Positions 12,318 to 25,501 of a stretch of DNA of 64,000 nt are shown here, in pieces. The notes under the pieces were generated by a model. The model was not told the DNA's origin. It ran no database searches and was given only the letters and a program-made list of their open reading frames with translations. This DNA comes from Sphingomonas aurea. Lineage in GTDB: Bacteria; Pseudomonadota; Alphaproteobacteria; Sphingomonadales; Sphingomonadaceae. The stretch spans positions 62,001-126,000 of the forward strand of contig NZ_JAUUDS010000004.1 in assembly GCF_030678875.1 (NCBI RefSeq). The letters are read 5' to 3'. Within the stretch, counting starts at the first letter, position 1; each line of letters opens with the position of its first letter. The translations under genes were made by a program, and so were the position numbers.

Positions 12318-12679
12318 GCCGCCCCGCAGCCGCCCGGCGCGCCGCCGAGATCGCTGGCCGCCGCGGCGAGCGGCTGGCGGGCTGGTGGCTGCGGCTGAAA
12401 GGCTGGCGCATACTGGACCGCCGCGTGCGAACCCCGGCGGGTGAGGTCGATCTGGTCGCGCGGCGTGGCAACCTGATATCCTTTGTGGAGGTAAAAACGC
12501 GCAAGACGGCGGCCGAACTCGACTGGGCCATCGACCAGCGCCGCCTGGCGCGGGTCGCCGCGGCAGCCGAGGTGCTGATGCCGCTTTATGCCGGGCCGGG
12601 CGACGACATCCGCGTCGACGTGATCCTGATCGCGCCGGGCAGCCGGCCGCGCCACATCGAGAATGCGTTGATCGGCTGA
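12314..12679 (+). CDS. YraN (UPF0102) family nuclease-fold protein
   Basis: 121 residues. [19 protein letters not shown] is followed by [13 protein letters not shown] and [10 protein letters not shown], the E-D-ExK pattern of the PD-(D/E)xK nuclease fold found in UPF0102 proteins. The biochemical role of the family is unsettled; a Holliday-junction-resolvase-like fold is the usual comment. The start overlaps the upstream Mur-ligase stop by four bases, so the two are coupled. Confidence 0.88.
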   Translation: MSRPAAARRAAEIAGRRGERLAGWWLRLKGWRILDRRVRTPAGEVDLVARRGNLISFVEVKTRKTAAELDWAIDQRRLARVAAAAEVLMPLYAGPGDDIRVDVILIAPGSRPRHIENALIG

Positions 12680-12810
12680 ACTGCGTTCACACCTGTCCTA
12701 CTGCGCCGCCACCCTGTATGCCTGCGCCCAGCCATGACCTCTCACCCGGAGCCATCGCCGACCTCGCCCGTTCTGTCGGCCCGTTCTCGCGCCATGCCCG
12801 ATGCGCGCGG

Positions 12811-12845
12811 AACCGGACACGGAAGGGGGGGTGTAGTGTCCGGTT
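12811..12845. promoter_or_regulatory. 10-base perfect inverted repeat upstream of gshB
   Basis: AACCGGACAC and GTGTCCGGTT flank a 15-base loop containing a run of seven G, ending 31 bases before the gshB ATG. It could be an operator or a leader hairpin. The rest of the 12680-12876 gap shows no gene. Confidence 0.4.
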
Positions 12846-12876
12846 TCGAGTCGCGAACCCCTGTCGAGGAAGCTGA

Positions 12877-13848
12877 ATGACCCTGACCGTCGCCGTCCAG
12901 ATGGACCCGATCGAGACGATCAACATCGCGGGCGATTCGACCTTCGCGCTGATGCTGTCGGCGCAGGCGCGCGGGCACCGCCTGTTCCATTACGCCGCGG
13001 AGGACCTGAACTGGTCGGACGGGCGGCTGTGGACGCGGGCGCACCCGGTTACGGTGCAGCGAATGGTGGGCGATCATTTCCGCTTCGACGAGGCGGTCAG
13101 CCTCGATCTGGGCGAGCAGGCGGACGTGGTGCTGATGCGCCAGGATCCGCCGTTCGACCTCGGCTATATCACCGCCACGCACCTGCTGGAGCGGGTCGCC
13201 GAGCGGACGCTGGTGGTCAACAATCCGCGCAGTGTCCGCAACGCGCCGGAAAAGGTGTTCGTCCTCGACTATCCGCAGTTCATGCCGCCGACGCTGGTTA
13301 CGCGCTCGCTGGACGAGACACGCGCCTTCCTGAAGCAGCACGGCGCGATCGTCATCAAGCCTCTCCACGGCAATGGCGGCAAGGCGATCTTCCGCGTCGG
13401 GCCGGACGGCGACAACCTGTCGGCGTTGATCGAGGTGTTCAACCAGACCTGGCGCGAACCGCACATGGTCCAGGCGTTCCTGCCGGCGGTGGCGAAGGGC
13501 GACAAGCGCATCGTGCTGGTCGACGGCGAGGTTGCGGGCGCGATCAACCGCCTGCCGGGCGAGGGCGAGATCAGAAGCAACCTGGCGGTCGGCGGATCGG
13601 CCGAGAAGACCGAACTGACCGAGCGCGAGCGCGAGATCTGCGCGGTACTGGGGCCGGAGCTGAAGCGGCGCGGGCTGCTGTTCGTCGGCATCGACGTGAT
13701 CGGCGGCGAGTGGCTGACCGAGATCAACGTCACCAGCCCGACCGGCATCGTCGCGATCGAGCGGTTCGACGGTACCGACGTCGCCGGCATGATCTGGGAC
13801 GCGATCGAGAAGAATATCGGCGAACGGAACCTCGCCGCGCGGCGTTGA
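12877..13848 (+). CDS. gshB: Glutathione synthase
   Basis: Joins glycine to gamma-glutamylcysteine using ATP, the last step of glutathione synthesis. The 323-residue length is standard. Family features run in order: the start TVAVQMDPIETINIAGDSTF, DVVLMRQDPPFDLGYI, NNPRSVRNAPEKVF, then the ATP-grasp region VIKPLHGNGGKAIFRV, LVDGEVAGAINRLP and GIDVIGGEWLTEINVTSPTG, the last holding metal-binding Glu and Asn. GAGGAAG precedes the ATG at good distance. The DedA gene starts eight bases after the stop and is probably in the same transcript. Confidence 0.96.
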   Translation: MTLTVAVQMDPIETINIAGDSTFALMLSAQARGHRLFHYAAEDLNWSDGRLWTRAHPVTVQRMVGDHFRFDEAVSLDLGEQADVVLMRQDPPFDLGYITATHLLERVAERTLVVNNPRSVRNAPEKVFVLDYPQFMPPTLVTRSLDETRAFLKQHGAIVIKPLHGNGGKAIFRVGPDGDNLSALIEVFNQTWREPHMVQAFLPAVAKGDKRIVLVDGEVAGAINRLPGEGEIRSNLAVGGSAEKTELTEREREICAVLGPELKRRGLLFVGIDVIGGEWLTEINVTSPTGIVAIERFDGTDVAGMIWDAIEKNIGERNLAARR

Positions 13849-13855
13849 GCCGCGC

Positions 13856-14461
13856 ATGACCGGTTTCATCGTCGAACTGATCGCCCGTGGCGGCTATTGG
13901 GGCATCTTCCTCCTGATGGCGCTGGAGAATATCGTCCCGCCGATCCCGTCGGAGGTCATCATGGGCCTGGGCGGGATGGCCGTCGCGCGCGGGCAGATGC
14001 AGCTCGGCTGGCTGATCGCCGCGGGCACCGCCGGCACGGTGGCGGGCAATTACTTCTGGTACTGGATCGGGCGGCGCTTCGGCTATCAGGGGCTGAAGCC
14101 CTTCGTCGATCGCTGGGGGCGCTGGCTGACCGTGGAGTGGGAGGATGTCGAGCACATCACCCGATTCTTCCACGACCGCGGTGGCTGGGTGGTGTTCGTG
14201 TTCCGCTTCATGCCGACCTTCCGGACGATGGTGTCGCTGCCCGCCGGCATGTCGGCGATGCCGCGCTGGCGCTTCCTGCTGTGGACGGCGGCGGGATCGG
14301 CGATCTGGAACGCGGTGCTGGCCGCCGCGGGGCTGTTCCTCGACCGGCGCTTCGCGGAGCTGGACCGCTATGTCGGCCCGGCGGCGATCGCGCTGATGGT
14401 CGGGATCACGCTGTTCTACATCTACCGCGTCGTCACCTGGAAACCCCGCGCCCGGCGCTGA
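13856..14461 (+). CDS. DedA family inner-membrane protein
   Basis: 201 residues with several membrane segments. The family signature is clear: ENIVPPIPSEVIMGLGGM near residues 24-41, then GTAGTVAGNYFWYWIGRRFG and FVFRFMPTFRTMVSLPAG, where conserved Glu and Arg residues lie. DedA proteins are linked to flipping of C55-P or phospholipids and to proton-driven membrane homeostasis; which applies here is unknown. It follows gshB closely and ends convergently, three bases from the xerC stop. Confidence 0.9.
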   Translation: MTGFIVELIARGGYWGIFLLMALENIVPPIPSEVIMGLGGMAVARGQMQLGWLIAAGTAGTVAGNYFWYWIGRRFGYQGLKPFVDRWGRWLTVEWEDVEHITRFFHDRGGWVVFVFRFMPTFRTMVSLPAGMSAMPRWRFLLWTAAGSAIWNAVLAAAGLFLDRRFAELDRYVGPAAIALMVGITLFYIYRVVTWKPRARR

Positions 14462-14464
14462 ACC

Positions 14465-15358
14465 TCAGGCACGCGGATGGGCGTGGCGATAGACGTCGAG
14501 CAGATGCGCGGCATCGACCGCGGTGTAGATCTGGGTCGAGGCGAGGCTGGCATGGCCGAGCAGCTCCTGGAGCGCCCGCAGGTCGGCGCCGCGGCCCAGC
14601 AGGTGGGTGGCGAAGCTGTGGCGCAGCGCGTGCGGCGTCGTCCGCTCACCCAGCCCCAGCCGGGTGCGCGCGCCCTGCACCGCGCGGCGGATGATCGCAG
14701 GGTCGAGCGGCCCGCCCTTCGCACCGCGGAACAGCGGTTCGTCGCGCATGATCGGCCAGGGCGACTGGCGGGCATAGCTCTCGATCGCGGCGCGGACCTG
14801 CGGCAGGAGCGGCACGATGCGCGTTTTGGCACGCTTACCGGTGACGGCCAGCGTCTCACCCAGCGGCAGCACCCCACCGGGCAACGCCAGCGCCTCGCCG
14901 ATGCGCAAGCCCGCGCCGTAGAGCAGCATCAGCACCGCCCAGTCCCGCGCCGCCAGCCATGGCTCGCGCGCCTCGTCGGCGACGTCCTCGGCCAGCGCCA
15001 CCACGTCGGCCGGCGCGACGGGGCGCGGGATCGATCGCGGCTTGCGCGGTCCCTTCACCGGCGGCGCGGCGGCGCCAGCAAAGGCCAGAAACCCGCGCAC
15101 CGCCGACAATTCCCGCGCCGCCGATGCATTGCCCAGCCCGCCGCCGCGGCGATGCGCCAGATAGGCGCGCAGGTCCGCCGTGGAGATCGCCGCCAGCGCT
15201 GACCGGTCGACCGCCCCGCCCCAATGCTCCGCCAGAAAGGCCAGCAGGCGGTCCGCTGTCGCGTGATAGGCCCTGACCGTATGCGCCGACCGCCGCCGGT
15301 CCCGCGCGAGATGCGCGGCCCAGTCGACGGCAAGCGGATGGGGCAGATGGGCGGACAC
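14465..15358 (-). CDS. xerC: Tyrosine recombinase XerC
   Basis: Site-specific recombinase that resolves chromosome dimers at dif together with XerD. An N-terminal SAM-like core-binding domain (RSAHTVRAYHATADRLLAFL) is followed by a catalytic domain with all six expected residues: Arg in GLRIGEAL, Lys in TGKRAKTR, His-x-x-Arg in TPHALRHSFATHLL, His in LLGHASLAST and the nucleophile Tyr in IYTAV. I chose the GTG start 14 bases after the upstream stop because it gives 297 residues, the normal length; a longer ATG start would overlap the Dabb gene. Position among housekeeping genes argues against a phage integrase. Confidence 0.88.
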   Translation of the reverse strand: MSAHLPHPLAVDWAAHLARDRRRSAHTVRAYHATADRLLAFLAEHWGGAVDRSALAAISTADLRAYLAHRRGGGLGNASAARELSAVRGFLAFAGAAAPPVKGPRKPRSIPRPVAPADVVALAEDVADEAREPWLAARDWAVLMLLYGAGLRIGEALALPGGVLPLGETLAVTGKRAKTRIVPLLPQVRAAIESYARQSPWPIMRDEPLFRGAKGGPLDPAIIRRAVQGARTRLGLGERTTPHALRHSFATHLLGRGADLRALQELLGHASLASTQIYTAVDAAHLLDVYRHAHPRA

Positions 15359-15372
15359 GGTGCCGGTGTCGA

Positions 15373-15771
15373 TCAGACGTCGATGCTGTCGTACACCACG
15401 ACCCGGTCCCACAGATGCCCGCAGGTCGCGACGAAGCGTTGATGGACGGGATGATCCTGATAGCGGGCCTGATCCGCGACGCTGTCGAAGACCATCAGTT
15501 CGGACACGCTGTAGCTGCTGTCCACCACCGACCGATCCTCTGTCGCGGCCGGCACCCCGATCCGCAGGTCACGGATGACGGGAATGGCCCGCAGCGTCCC
15601 CAGTCCTGCGATCAGCGCATCGCGATCGGCCGCGCTGCCCGGATTCTTCAGCCAGAAGAAGACATGGTGGACGAGCTGCCGCTTGCCCTTCGGACCGGCC
15701 GCCCCCGCAGCGGCAGGCGCCAGACCCAGTGTCGCAAGCAGGGCAATCCAGTGACGACGGTTCAGGCTCAT
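15373..15771 (-). CDS. Secreted Dabb (stress-responsive A/B barrel) domain protein
   Basis: 132 residues. An N-terminal RRHWIALLATLGLAPAAAGA looks like an export signal with a twin-arginine start. The rest fits the Dabb ferredoxin-like barrel: LVHHVFFWLKNPGSAADRDA, LRIGVPAATEDRS, and the ending YQDHPVHQRFVATCGHLWDR. Members are dimeric small barrels; some bind small molecules, but most have no known reaction. It probably shares a transcript with xerC, 14 bases downstream. Confidence 0.8.
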   Translation of the reverse strand: MSLNRRHWIALLATLGLAPAAAGAAGPKGKRQLVHHVFFWLKNPGSAADRDALIAGLGTLRAIPVIRDLRIGVPAATEDRSVVDSSYSVSELMVFDSVADQARYQDHPVHQRFVATCGHLWDRVVVYDSIDV

Positions 15772-15923
15772 GATTATCCTTTCACATCAACGGCGCCCGC
15801 GGCGAAGCGGCAGGCGGTTGGGCGCTGCAGTAATTCTGGGCGACCGTGCCACGCCCGTCACCCGCTGGCGAGTCGCTGCCCCGCCTTTCCGCCTCCCCCG
15901 TTCCGCCCCATATGGGCGCCATC

Positions 15924-18092
15924 ATGTCCCGAGCCCGTGTCCTGATCCTCAACGCTGCGCTGGGGCCGCTCGATTACCGCGTGCCGCACGGCATGGCGGT
16001 GGAGCCCGGATCGATCGTCGTCGCGCCACTGGGTCCGCGCCAGCTGCTGGGCGTGGTGTGGGAACCGGAGTTCATGCCGTCGGACGCGGAGGTCGGCGAC
16101 AATCGGCTGCGGCCCCTACTCGCCAAAGCGGAGGTGCCGCCATTGGGGGCGTCGCTGCGACGACTGGTCGAGTGGACGGCGGCCTATTACCTCGCCCCGC
16201 CTGCCGCGGTGCTGCGCATGTGCCTGTCCTCCACCTCGGCGCTGGAGGGCGCGCGTAGCGTTACCGAGTACCGCGCGACGGGCGAGGTGCCCGACCGCCT
16301 GACCCCGCAGCGCGCGCAGGCGCTGGAGCGGATCGGTGACCGCCAGGGGCTGATCCGCGAGCTGGCGACGACCGCCGACGTGTCCGACGCGGTGATCCGC
16401 GGGCTGGTCAAGGCCGGCGCGCTGGAGGGGGTAGAGGTCGACATCGACAGCCCCTTTCCGCTGCCCGATCCCGATCACGGTGCGCCGACTCTGTCGACCG
16501 ACCAGCGCGCCGCCGCCGATACGCTGGTCGCCGACGTCGCGGCGCGCGCCTTTGCGCCGACCCTGCTCGACGGGGTGACCGGATCAGGCAAGACCGAAGT
16601 TTATTTCGAGGCGGTCGCCGCCGCGATCCGCGCCGGGCAACAAACGGTGGTGCTGCTGCCCGAGATCGCACTGACCGAGCCGTTCCTGAAGCGCTTCCAC
16701 GACCGGTTCGGGTGCGAGCCGGTCGCCTGGCACTCCGGCCTGCGCTCATCCCAGCGCCGCCGCGCGTGGCGCGCGATCGCCAGCGGGCAGGCGCTGGTGA
16801 CGGTCGGCGCGCGGTCGGCGCTGTTCCTGCCCTATCACAACCTGGGCCTGATCGTCGTCGACGAGGCGCACGAGACGAGCTTCAAGCAAGAGGACGGCGT
16901 CCATTATCACGCCCGCGACGTGGCGGTGATGCGTGGCAAGTTCGAGAGCTGCCCGGTAATCCTGGCGAGCGCCACGCCCGCGATCGAGACGCGCCAGCAG
17001 GTCGCGCTCGGCCGCTATGCCGAAGTGCAGCTGCCCGGTCGCTACGGTCCCGCCGAGCTGCCGACGATCGAGGCGATCGACCTGATCGCCACCCCGCCGG
17101 AGCGGGGCCGCTGGCTGGCGCCGAAGCTGGTCGCGAGCCTGCGCGAACGGCTGGAACGGCGGGAGCAATCGCTGCTGTTCCTCAACCGCCGCGGATATGC
17201 GCCGCTGACGCTGTGCCGGACCTGCGGGCACCGCTTCCAGTGCCCCAATTGCACCGCCTGGATGGTCGAGCATCGGCTGACCCGACGGCTCGCCTGCCAT
17301 CACTGCGGCCATGTCATGCCGACCCCGCGCGCCTGCCCAGAATGCAAGGCGGAGGACTCGCTGGTCGCCTGCGGCCCTGGTGTCGAGCGGATCGCGGACG
17401 AGGTGGCGCTGCTGTTCCCCGAGGCGAAGACCGCGGTCGTCACCAGCGACACGATCTGGTCGCCGGCCAAGGCGGCGGAGTTCGTCGGCCGGATGGAGGC
17501 GGGCGACATCGACATCGTCGTCGGCACCCAGCTGGTAACCAAGGGGTACCACTTCCCCAACCTGACGCTGGTCGGGGTGGTCGACGCCGATCTGGGGCTG
17601 GAGGGCGGCGACCTGCGCGCGGCGGAGCGGACGTTCCAGCAGATACGGCAGGTGTCCGGCCGCGCCGGCCGCGGCGAGAAGCCCGGCCATGTCATGATCC
17701 AGACCCACTCGCCCAAGGCGCAGGTGATGCGCGCGCTGGTGACCGGCGACGCGGACGCCTTCTACACCGCCGAGACCGCGGCCCGGCGCGACGCGGGTGC
17801 GCCGCCGTTCGGGCGCTATGCGGCGATCATCGTTTCATCGGAGGACCGGGCGTGCGCGCACGAGACCGCGCTGCTCGTCGGCCGATCGGCACCGCGGGTC
17901 GAGGGGATGGCGGTCTATGGCCCCGCCCCCGCCCCGCTCGCGATGCTGCGCGGCCGCCACCGGTACCGCCTGCTCGTCCATGCGCGTCGCGCGCTGGACG
18001 TGCAGGACATCATCCGCGACTGGCTTGGCGGATTGGAATGGTCGGCCAAGGCGCGGGTTGCGGTCGACGTGGATCCGTACAGCTTTCTGTAA
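15924..18092 (+). CDS. priA: Primosomal protein N' (replication restart helicase PriA)
   Basis: 3'-5' helicase that reloads the replisome at stalled forks. The 722-residue protein starts RARVLILNAALGPLDYRVPH, the usual 3'-DNA-binding domain. Walker A is GVTGSGKTEVYFE, and Walker B with DEAH box is VVDEAHETSFKQ. Eight zinc-binding cysteines lie in CRTCG, CPNC, CHHCG and CPEC. The helicase C domain has GTQLVTKGYHFPNLTLVG and QVSGRAGRG. Three in-frame ATGs exist; the third (MSRARV) matches relatives best and none has a good ribosome site. Confidence 0.95.
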   Translation: MSRARVLILNAALGPLDYRVPHGMAVEPGSIVVAPLGPRQLLGVVWEPEFMPSDAEVGDNRLRPLLAKAEVPPLGASLRRLVEWTAAYYLAPPAAVLRMCLSSTSALEGARSVTEYRATGEVPDRLTPQRAQALERIGDRQGLIRELATTADVSDAVIRGLVKAGALEGVEVDIDSPFPLPDPDHGAPTLSTDQRAAADTLVADVAARAFAPTLLDGVTGSGKTEVYFEAVAAAIRAGQQTVVLLPEIALTEPFLKRFHDRFGCEPVAWHSGLRSSQRRRAWRAIASGQALVTVGARSALFLPYHNLGLIVVDEAHETSFKQEDGVHYHARDVAVMRGKFESCPVILASATPAIETRQQVALGRYAEVQLPGRYGPAELPTIEAIDLIATPPERGRWLAPKLVASLRERLERREQSLLFLNRRGYAPLTLCRTCGHRFQCPNCTAWMVEHRLTRRLACHHCGHVMPTPRACPECKAEDSLVACGPGVERIADEVALLFPEAKTAVVTSDTIWSPAKAAEFVGRMEAGDIDIVVGTQLVTKGYHFPNLTLVGVVDADLGLEGGDLRAAERTFQQIRQVSGRAGRGEKPGHVMIQTHSPKAQVMRALVTGDADAFYTAETAARRDAGAPPFGRYAAIIVSSEDRACAHETALLVGRSAPRVEGMAVYGPAPAPLAMLRGRHRYRLLVHARRALDVQDIIRDWLGGLEWSAKARVAVDVDPYSFL

Positions 18093-18153
18093 ACCGATCC
18101 GTTCCGCCGATCGGTAACAGCGTCTTAACCATGCCACCGTCAAGCCGGGTGCG

Positions 18154-19857
18154 ATGATGGCGAACGAGCAGGACATGCCCGCAGGCGGTGATGATTGGCG
18201 GCGGATCGCCGTCGTGGCCGCGGTGTTCCAGCTGGCGATCGCGCTGATGGTCGGCTGGCTGCTGACCGTGAACAGCGCGACCAGCCTGGCCGCCGGCTAC
18301 TTCTTCGACCAGGATGCGTGGATGTTGGCGGCGGGCGGGCTGGCGCTGCTGGGGCTCGCCTGTTGGCCGATGCGCGGAGCGCCGGTCGTCCCGGCGACGC
18401 ATGCGCGGATGCTCCTATGGTCGTCCGCCGCCGCGCTGGTCGCCTATGTCGGCTGCTTCGTGATCTTTCACCATTATGCCGTGTCACGCGACGAGCAGTC
18501 CGCCACATTCGCGGCGACCTATATGGCGGGCGGGCGGCTCGGCTGGCCCATTCCGGCATCGCTGCGCGATCTCGCCCAGGCGATGATGCCGATGCACACG
18601 ACCGTGCGCCCCGGCATGTGGGTATCCAATTACCTGCCGGTGAACGCCGCGATTCGGGCATTGGCGGAGCGGTTGGGCGACCAATGGCTGGCGGGGCCGC
18701 TGCTGCTGCTCGGCGGCGCGCTGGCGCTGGCATCGGCAGCACGGCGGATCTGGCCCGACCGTCCGCACGGTGCGACGGTGGCGATCGTCCTCGCGCTGAC
18801 CTCCACCCAGGTGATCGTCAACGCGGCCACGCCCTTCGCGATGACTGGGCACTTCGCCCTGAATGCGCTGTGGCTGGCGTGCTTCACGCGCGGCGACCGG
18901 CGCGGCCACGCGGCGGCGATGGTCGTCGGCCTGTTCGCCTCGGGGCTGCACCAGGTGCATTTCCACATCGCGTTCGTGCTCGGCTTCGTGCTGTGGCTGG
19001 CCAGCGACCGGCGCTATCGGCTGGCGGGCTGCTACCTCCTCGCCTGCGTGTCCTACTGGCTGCTGTGGCGCTATGCCTGGCCGGGGCTGCTCGATGCCGA
19101 ACTGGGTCGCGCCCTGGTCGTGAGCGGCACCGGGCCGCCGCCGGGCGTCAGTCCGGTCCTGTGGCGGCTCAGCCAGTTGCAGGTCAGCGAAAGCCTGACG
19201 CGCTTCATCGCGTGGCAGAACATCCTCCTCCTACCGCTGACGATCGTCGGTGCAGGGGCGGTGCGCCGGACCACGGGGTCCGCCCGCGTCCTGATCGGCT
19301 GCGCGATCGCGTGCGCGATGGGCCTGGCGACGATGGTGATGCAGGATCACGGCTATGGCTATCGCTACCTCCACCACCTGATCCCCTGCTTCTGCCTGTT
19401 GGCGGCGGGGGGATGGCTGGCGCTGGAGGAGCGGATCGGCCGACCGCTGCCGGGCATGATCCTCGCGGCAGGAGCGGCGTTCGCTGCGCTGGTAACGCTG
19501 CCGTTCGCCGCGTGGCGGACGATGGTGGCGAGCGCGCCCTACGAGGCTGCGTGGCACGCGGTGCGGTCTGCGGACGCCGACTATGTGATGGTCGACACAC
19601 GCGCCGGCGCGTACCTTCAGGACATCGTGCGGGTGCAGAGAGGCGGTGGCCCGGTGCTGCTCGATCTGGGCTATGTGCCGGAACTCGCCATCGCACGGCT
19701 ATGCGCGCAATCCCGCGTCATGGTGCTCGGCGAGGTCGAAGCGCGCCGGCTCGGCATACCGGTCGATCCCGACCGGGTCGTCAACGATCGCGAGGCAGGC
19801 GAGCGGGCCGAGCAGCTCCGCCGCCTGCGCTGCGGAACCCCGCTGCCGCTCGACTAA
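18154..19857 (+). CDS. Large polytopic membrane protein, possibly GT-C glycosyltransferase-like
   Basis: 567 residues with roughly ten hydrophobic segments, from VVAAVFQLAIALMVGWLL to GMILAAGAAFAALVTLPFA. After the third segment the first periplasmic loop holds VSRDEQSATFAATY; an acidic pair in this position is typical of GT-C enzymes that use lipid-linked sugars. That is suggestive only, and I do not recognise a named family. The last 110 residues appear soluble. No glycan gene is adjacent; it stands between priA and the convergent atpC with a two-stop junction. Confidence 0.6.
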   Translation: MMANEQDMPAGGDDWRRIAVVAAVFQLAIALMVGWLLTVNSATSLAAGYFFDQDAWMLAAGGLALLGLACWPMRGAPVVPATHARMLLWSSAAALVAYVGCFVIFHHYAVSRDEQSATFAATYMAGGRLGWPIPASLRDLAQAMMPMHTTVRPGMWVSNYLPVNAAIRALAERLGDQWLAGPLLLLGGALALASAARRIWPDRPHGATVAIVLALTSTQVIVNAATPFAMTGHFALNALWLACFTRGDRRGHAAAMVVGLFASGLHQVHFHIAFVLGFVLWLASDRRYRLAGCYLLACVSYWLLWRYAWPGLLDAELGRALVVSGTGPPPGVSPVLWRLSQLQVSESLTRFIAWQNILLLPLTIVGAGAVRRTTGSARVLIGCAIACAMGLATMVMQDHGYGYRYLHHLIPCFCLLAAGGWLALEERIGRPLPGMILAAGAAFAALVTLPFAAWRTMVASAPYEAAWHAVRSADADYVMVDTRAGAYLQDIVRVQRGGGPVLLDLGYVPELAIARLCAQSRVMVLGEVEARRLGIPVDPDRVVNDREAGERAEQLRRLRCGTPLPLD

Positions 19858-20112
19858 TCAATCGGCGTGCTCGGCGAGGACGGTCAGACCCTTGTCGCTG
19901 ACCTCGGCAAAGCCGCCGCGGATCGCGATCGGCTCGGGCGCGCCGCCGGCGGTACGCTGGACCAGCAGCTGACCGTCACGGATCGTCGACATGAAGGGGG
20001 CATGCCCCTCCAGTACGGCGAAGTCGCCTTCGGTGCCGGGGACGGTGACCATGTGCACCTCCTCCGAGCGGAGGAGCTTCTCAGGCGTGACGAGTTCAAA
20101 GTGGAGAGGCAT
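19858..20112 (-). CDS. atpC: F1F0 ATP synthase epsilon subunit
   Basis: 84 residues, the short alphaproteobacterial form with the N-terminal beta-sandwich and little of the C-terminal helical hairpin. [33 protein letters not shown] and [16 protein letters not shown] are typical. The subunit sits on the central stalk with gamma and couples rotation to catalysis. Its start is three bases after the stop of the extra gene inserted between atpD and atpC. Confidence 0.93.
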   Translation of the reverse strand: MPLHFELVTPEKLLRSEEVHMVTVPGTEGDFAVLEGHAPFMSTIRDGQLLVQRTAGGAPEPIAIRGGFAEVSDKGLTVLAEHAD

Positions 20113-20115
20113 CGG

Positions 20116-22259
<2,144 letters not shown>

Positions 22260-23132
22260 CTACAGCGCCTCGGCGCCCGAGATGATTTCCACCAGCTCGG
22301 TCGTGATCGCGGCCTGGCGGGTACGGTTATACTGGATCGACAGGCGGTTAATCATGTCGCCGGCGTTGCGTGTGGCATTGTCCATGGCGTTCATCCGGCT
22401 GCCCTGCTCCGACGCCGCATTCTCCAGCAAGGCGCGGAAGATCTGGACGGCGATATTGCGGGGCAGCAGCTCGGCGAGGATCGACTCCTCGTCGGGCTCG
22501 TACTCGACGACGGCGGCGGCGCCGGTTGCGGCGGTCTTCGCCGGCATCGGGACCGGGATGATCTGGATACCCATCGGCTCCTGCACCAGCGCCGAGACGA
22601 ACTTCGAATAGAACAGGTGCGCGACGTCGAACTCGCCCTTCAGGAACCGCGCGATCAGGTCGTCAGCGACGGCGCGGGCGTCGTCGAACGCGACCGTCTT
22701 GATATGGCCCATCTCGTGATCGGCGAGGATCGCGTCGGGGAAGAAGCGGCGCAGCACGCGCCCCTTCTTGCCGGCGATGTAGAACTTCACCGTCTTGCCC
22801 TGCGCGATCAGTTCGTCGGCCTTGCGGCGGGCGGCGCGGACGATGTTCGAGTTGAACGCGCCCGCCAGCCCGCGCTCCGACGTCGCGACGACGATCAGCT
22901 GGACCTGATCCTTGCCGGTGCCGGCGAGCAGCGGCGACGCCCCCACCCCGCCGACGCGGCCGGCCAGCGATGCCATCACCGCTTCCAGACGCTCGGCATA
23001 GGGACGGCCGTTCTGCGCCGCTTCCTGCGCACGGCGCAGCTTGGCGGCGGCGACCATCTTCATCGCCTTGGTGATCTTCTGGGTCGACTTGACCGAGTTG
23101 ATCCGAACCTTGAGGGCCTTCAAACTAGCCAT
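22260..23132 (-). CDS. atpG: F1F0 ATP synthase gamma subunit
   Basis: Rotating central stalk of F1, 290 residues. Both ends match the family: [20 protein letters not shown] followed by [13 protein letters not shown] at the N-terminus, and [17 protein letters not shown] with [18 protein letters not shown] at the C-terminus, which together form the coiled coil inside the alpha-beta ring. The middle Rossmann-like domain is normal. Palindromic repeats flank the gene on both sides. Confidence 0.96.
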   Translation of the reverse strand: MASLKALKVRINSVKSTQKITKAMKMVAAAKLRRAQEAAQNGRPYAERLEAVMASLAGRVGGVGASPLLAGTGKDQVQLIVVATSERGLAGAFNSNIVRAARRKADELIAQGKTVKFYIAGKKGRVLRRFFPDAILADHEMGHIKTVAFDDARAVADDLIARFLKGEFDVAHLFYSKFVSALVQEPMGIQIIPVPMPAKTAATGAAAVVEYEPDEESILAELLPRNIAVQIFRALLENAASEQGSRMNAMDNATRNAGDMINRLSIQYNRTRQAAITTELVEIISGAEAL

Positions 23133-23143
23133 TTGCGTCCTTT

Positions 23144-23200
23144 ATGTGCTCCCGCGGAAGCGGGAGCCCAGACTGGGTCCCCGCCTTCGCGGGGACACAT
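23144..23200. repeat. Palindromic repeat between atpA and atpG
   Basis: Arms 23144-23170 and 23174-23200 match in 21 of 27 positions as reverse complements with only three bases between. The sequence resembles the arms at 22155-22248. The whole forms a long hairpin in the atpA-atpG spacer of the operon mRNA. Confidence 0.8.
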
Positions 23201-23205
23201 GGGGT

Positions 23206-25294
<2,089 letters not shown>

Positions 25295-25337
25295 GGACCT
25301 TCGTTCCCTCGCGTATTTCAAAACGGGTGACCCAAGA

Positions 25338-25366
25338 GGAACTGGGCGCGAAACCGCGCCTGTCAA
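25338..25366 (-). promoter_or_regulatory. Candidate promoter of the atpHAGDC operon
   Basis: A perfect TTGACA box lies at 25366-25361 on the minus strand, about 70 bases before the atpH GTG. Just downstream is the dyad GGCGCG-GTTT-CGCGCC. The expected -10 position is a poor match, so the call is tentative. Confidence 0.35.
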
Positions 25367-25501
25367 AGGGCTGGCGGGCGGCTAGCATGGGGTGCCGGGG
25401 GATGCAAGCGGAGCGGACGCAACCTTGCCAAAGGAGGATCGCCGCCATGCGCCGTTCAGCATCATGGGCGTAACGACCGCAGGAGCGATGGGGAGGACGG
25501 A

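Noticed and set aside
14465..15358. XerC as an integrase marking a mobile island
   Set aside because: It has the length and housekeeping context of chromosomal XerC, with no tRNA or attachment repeats beside it.
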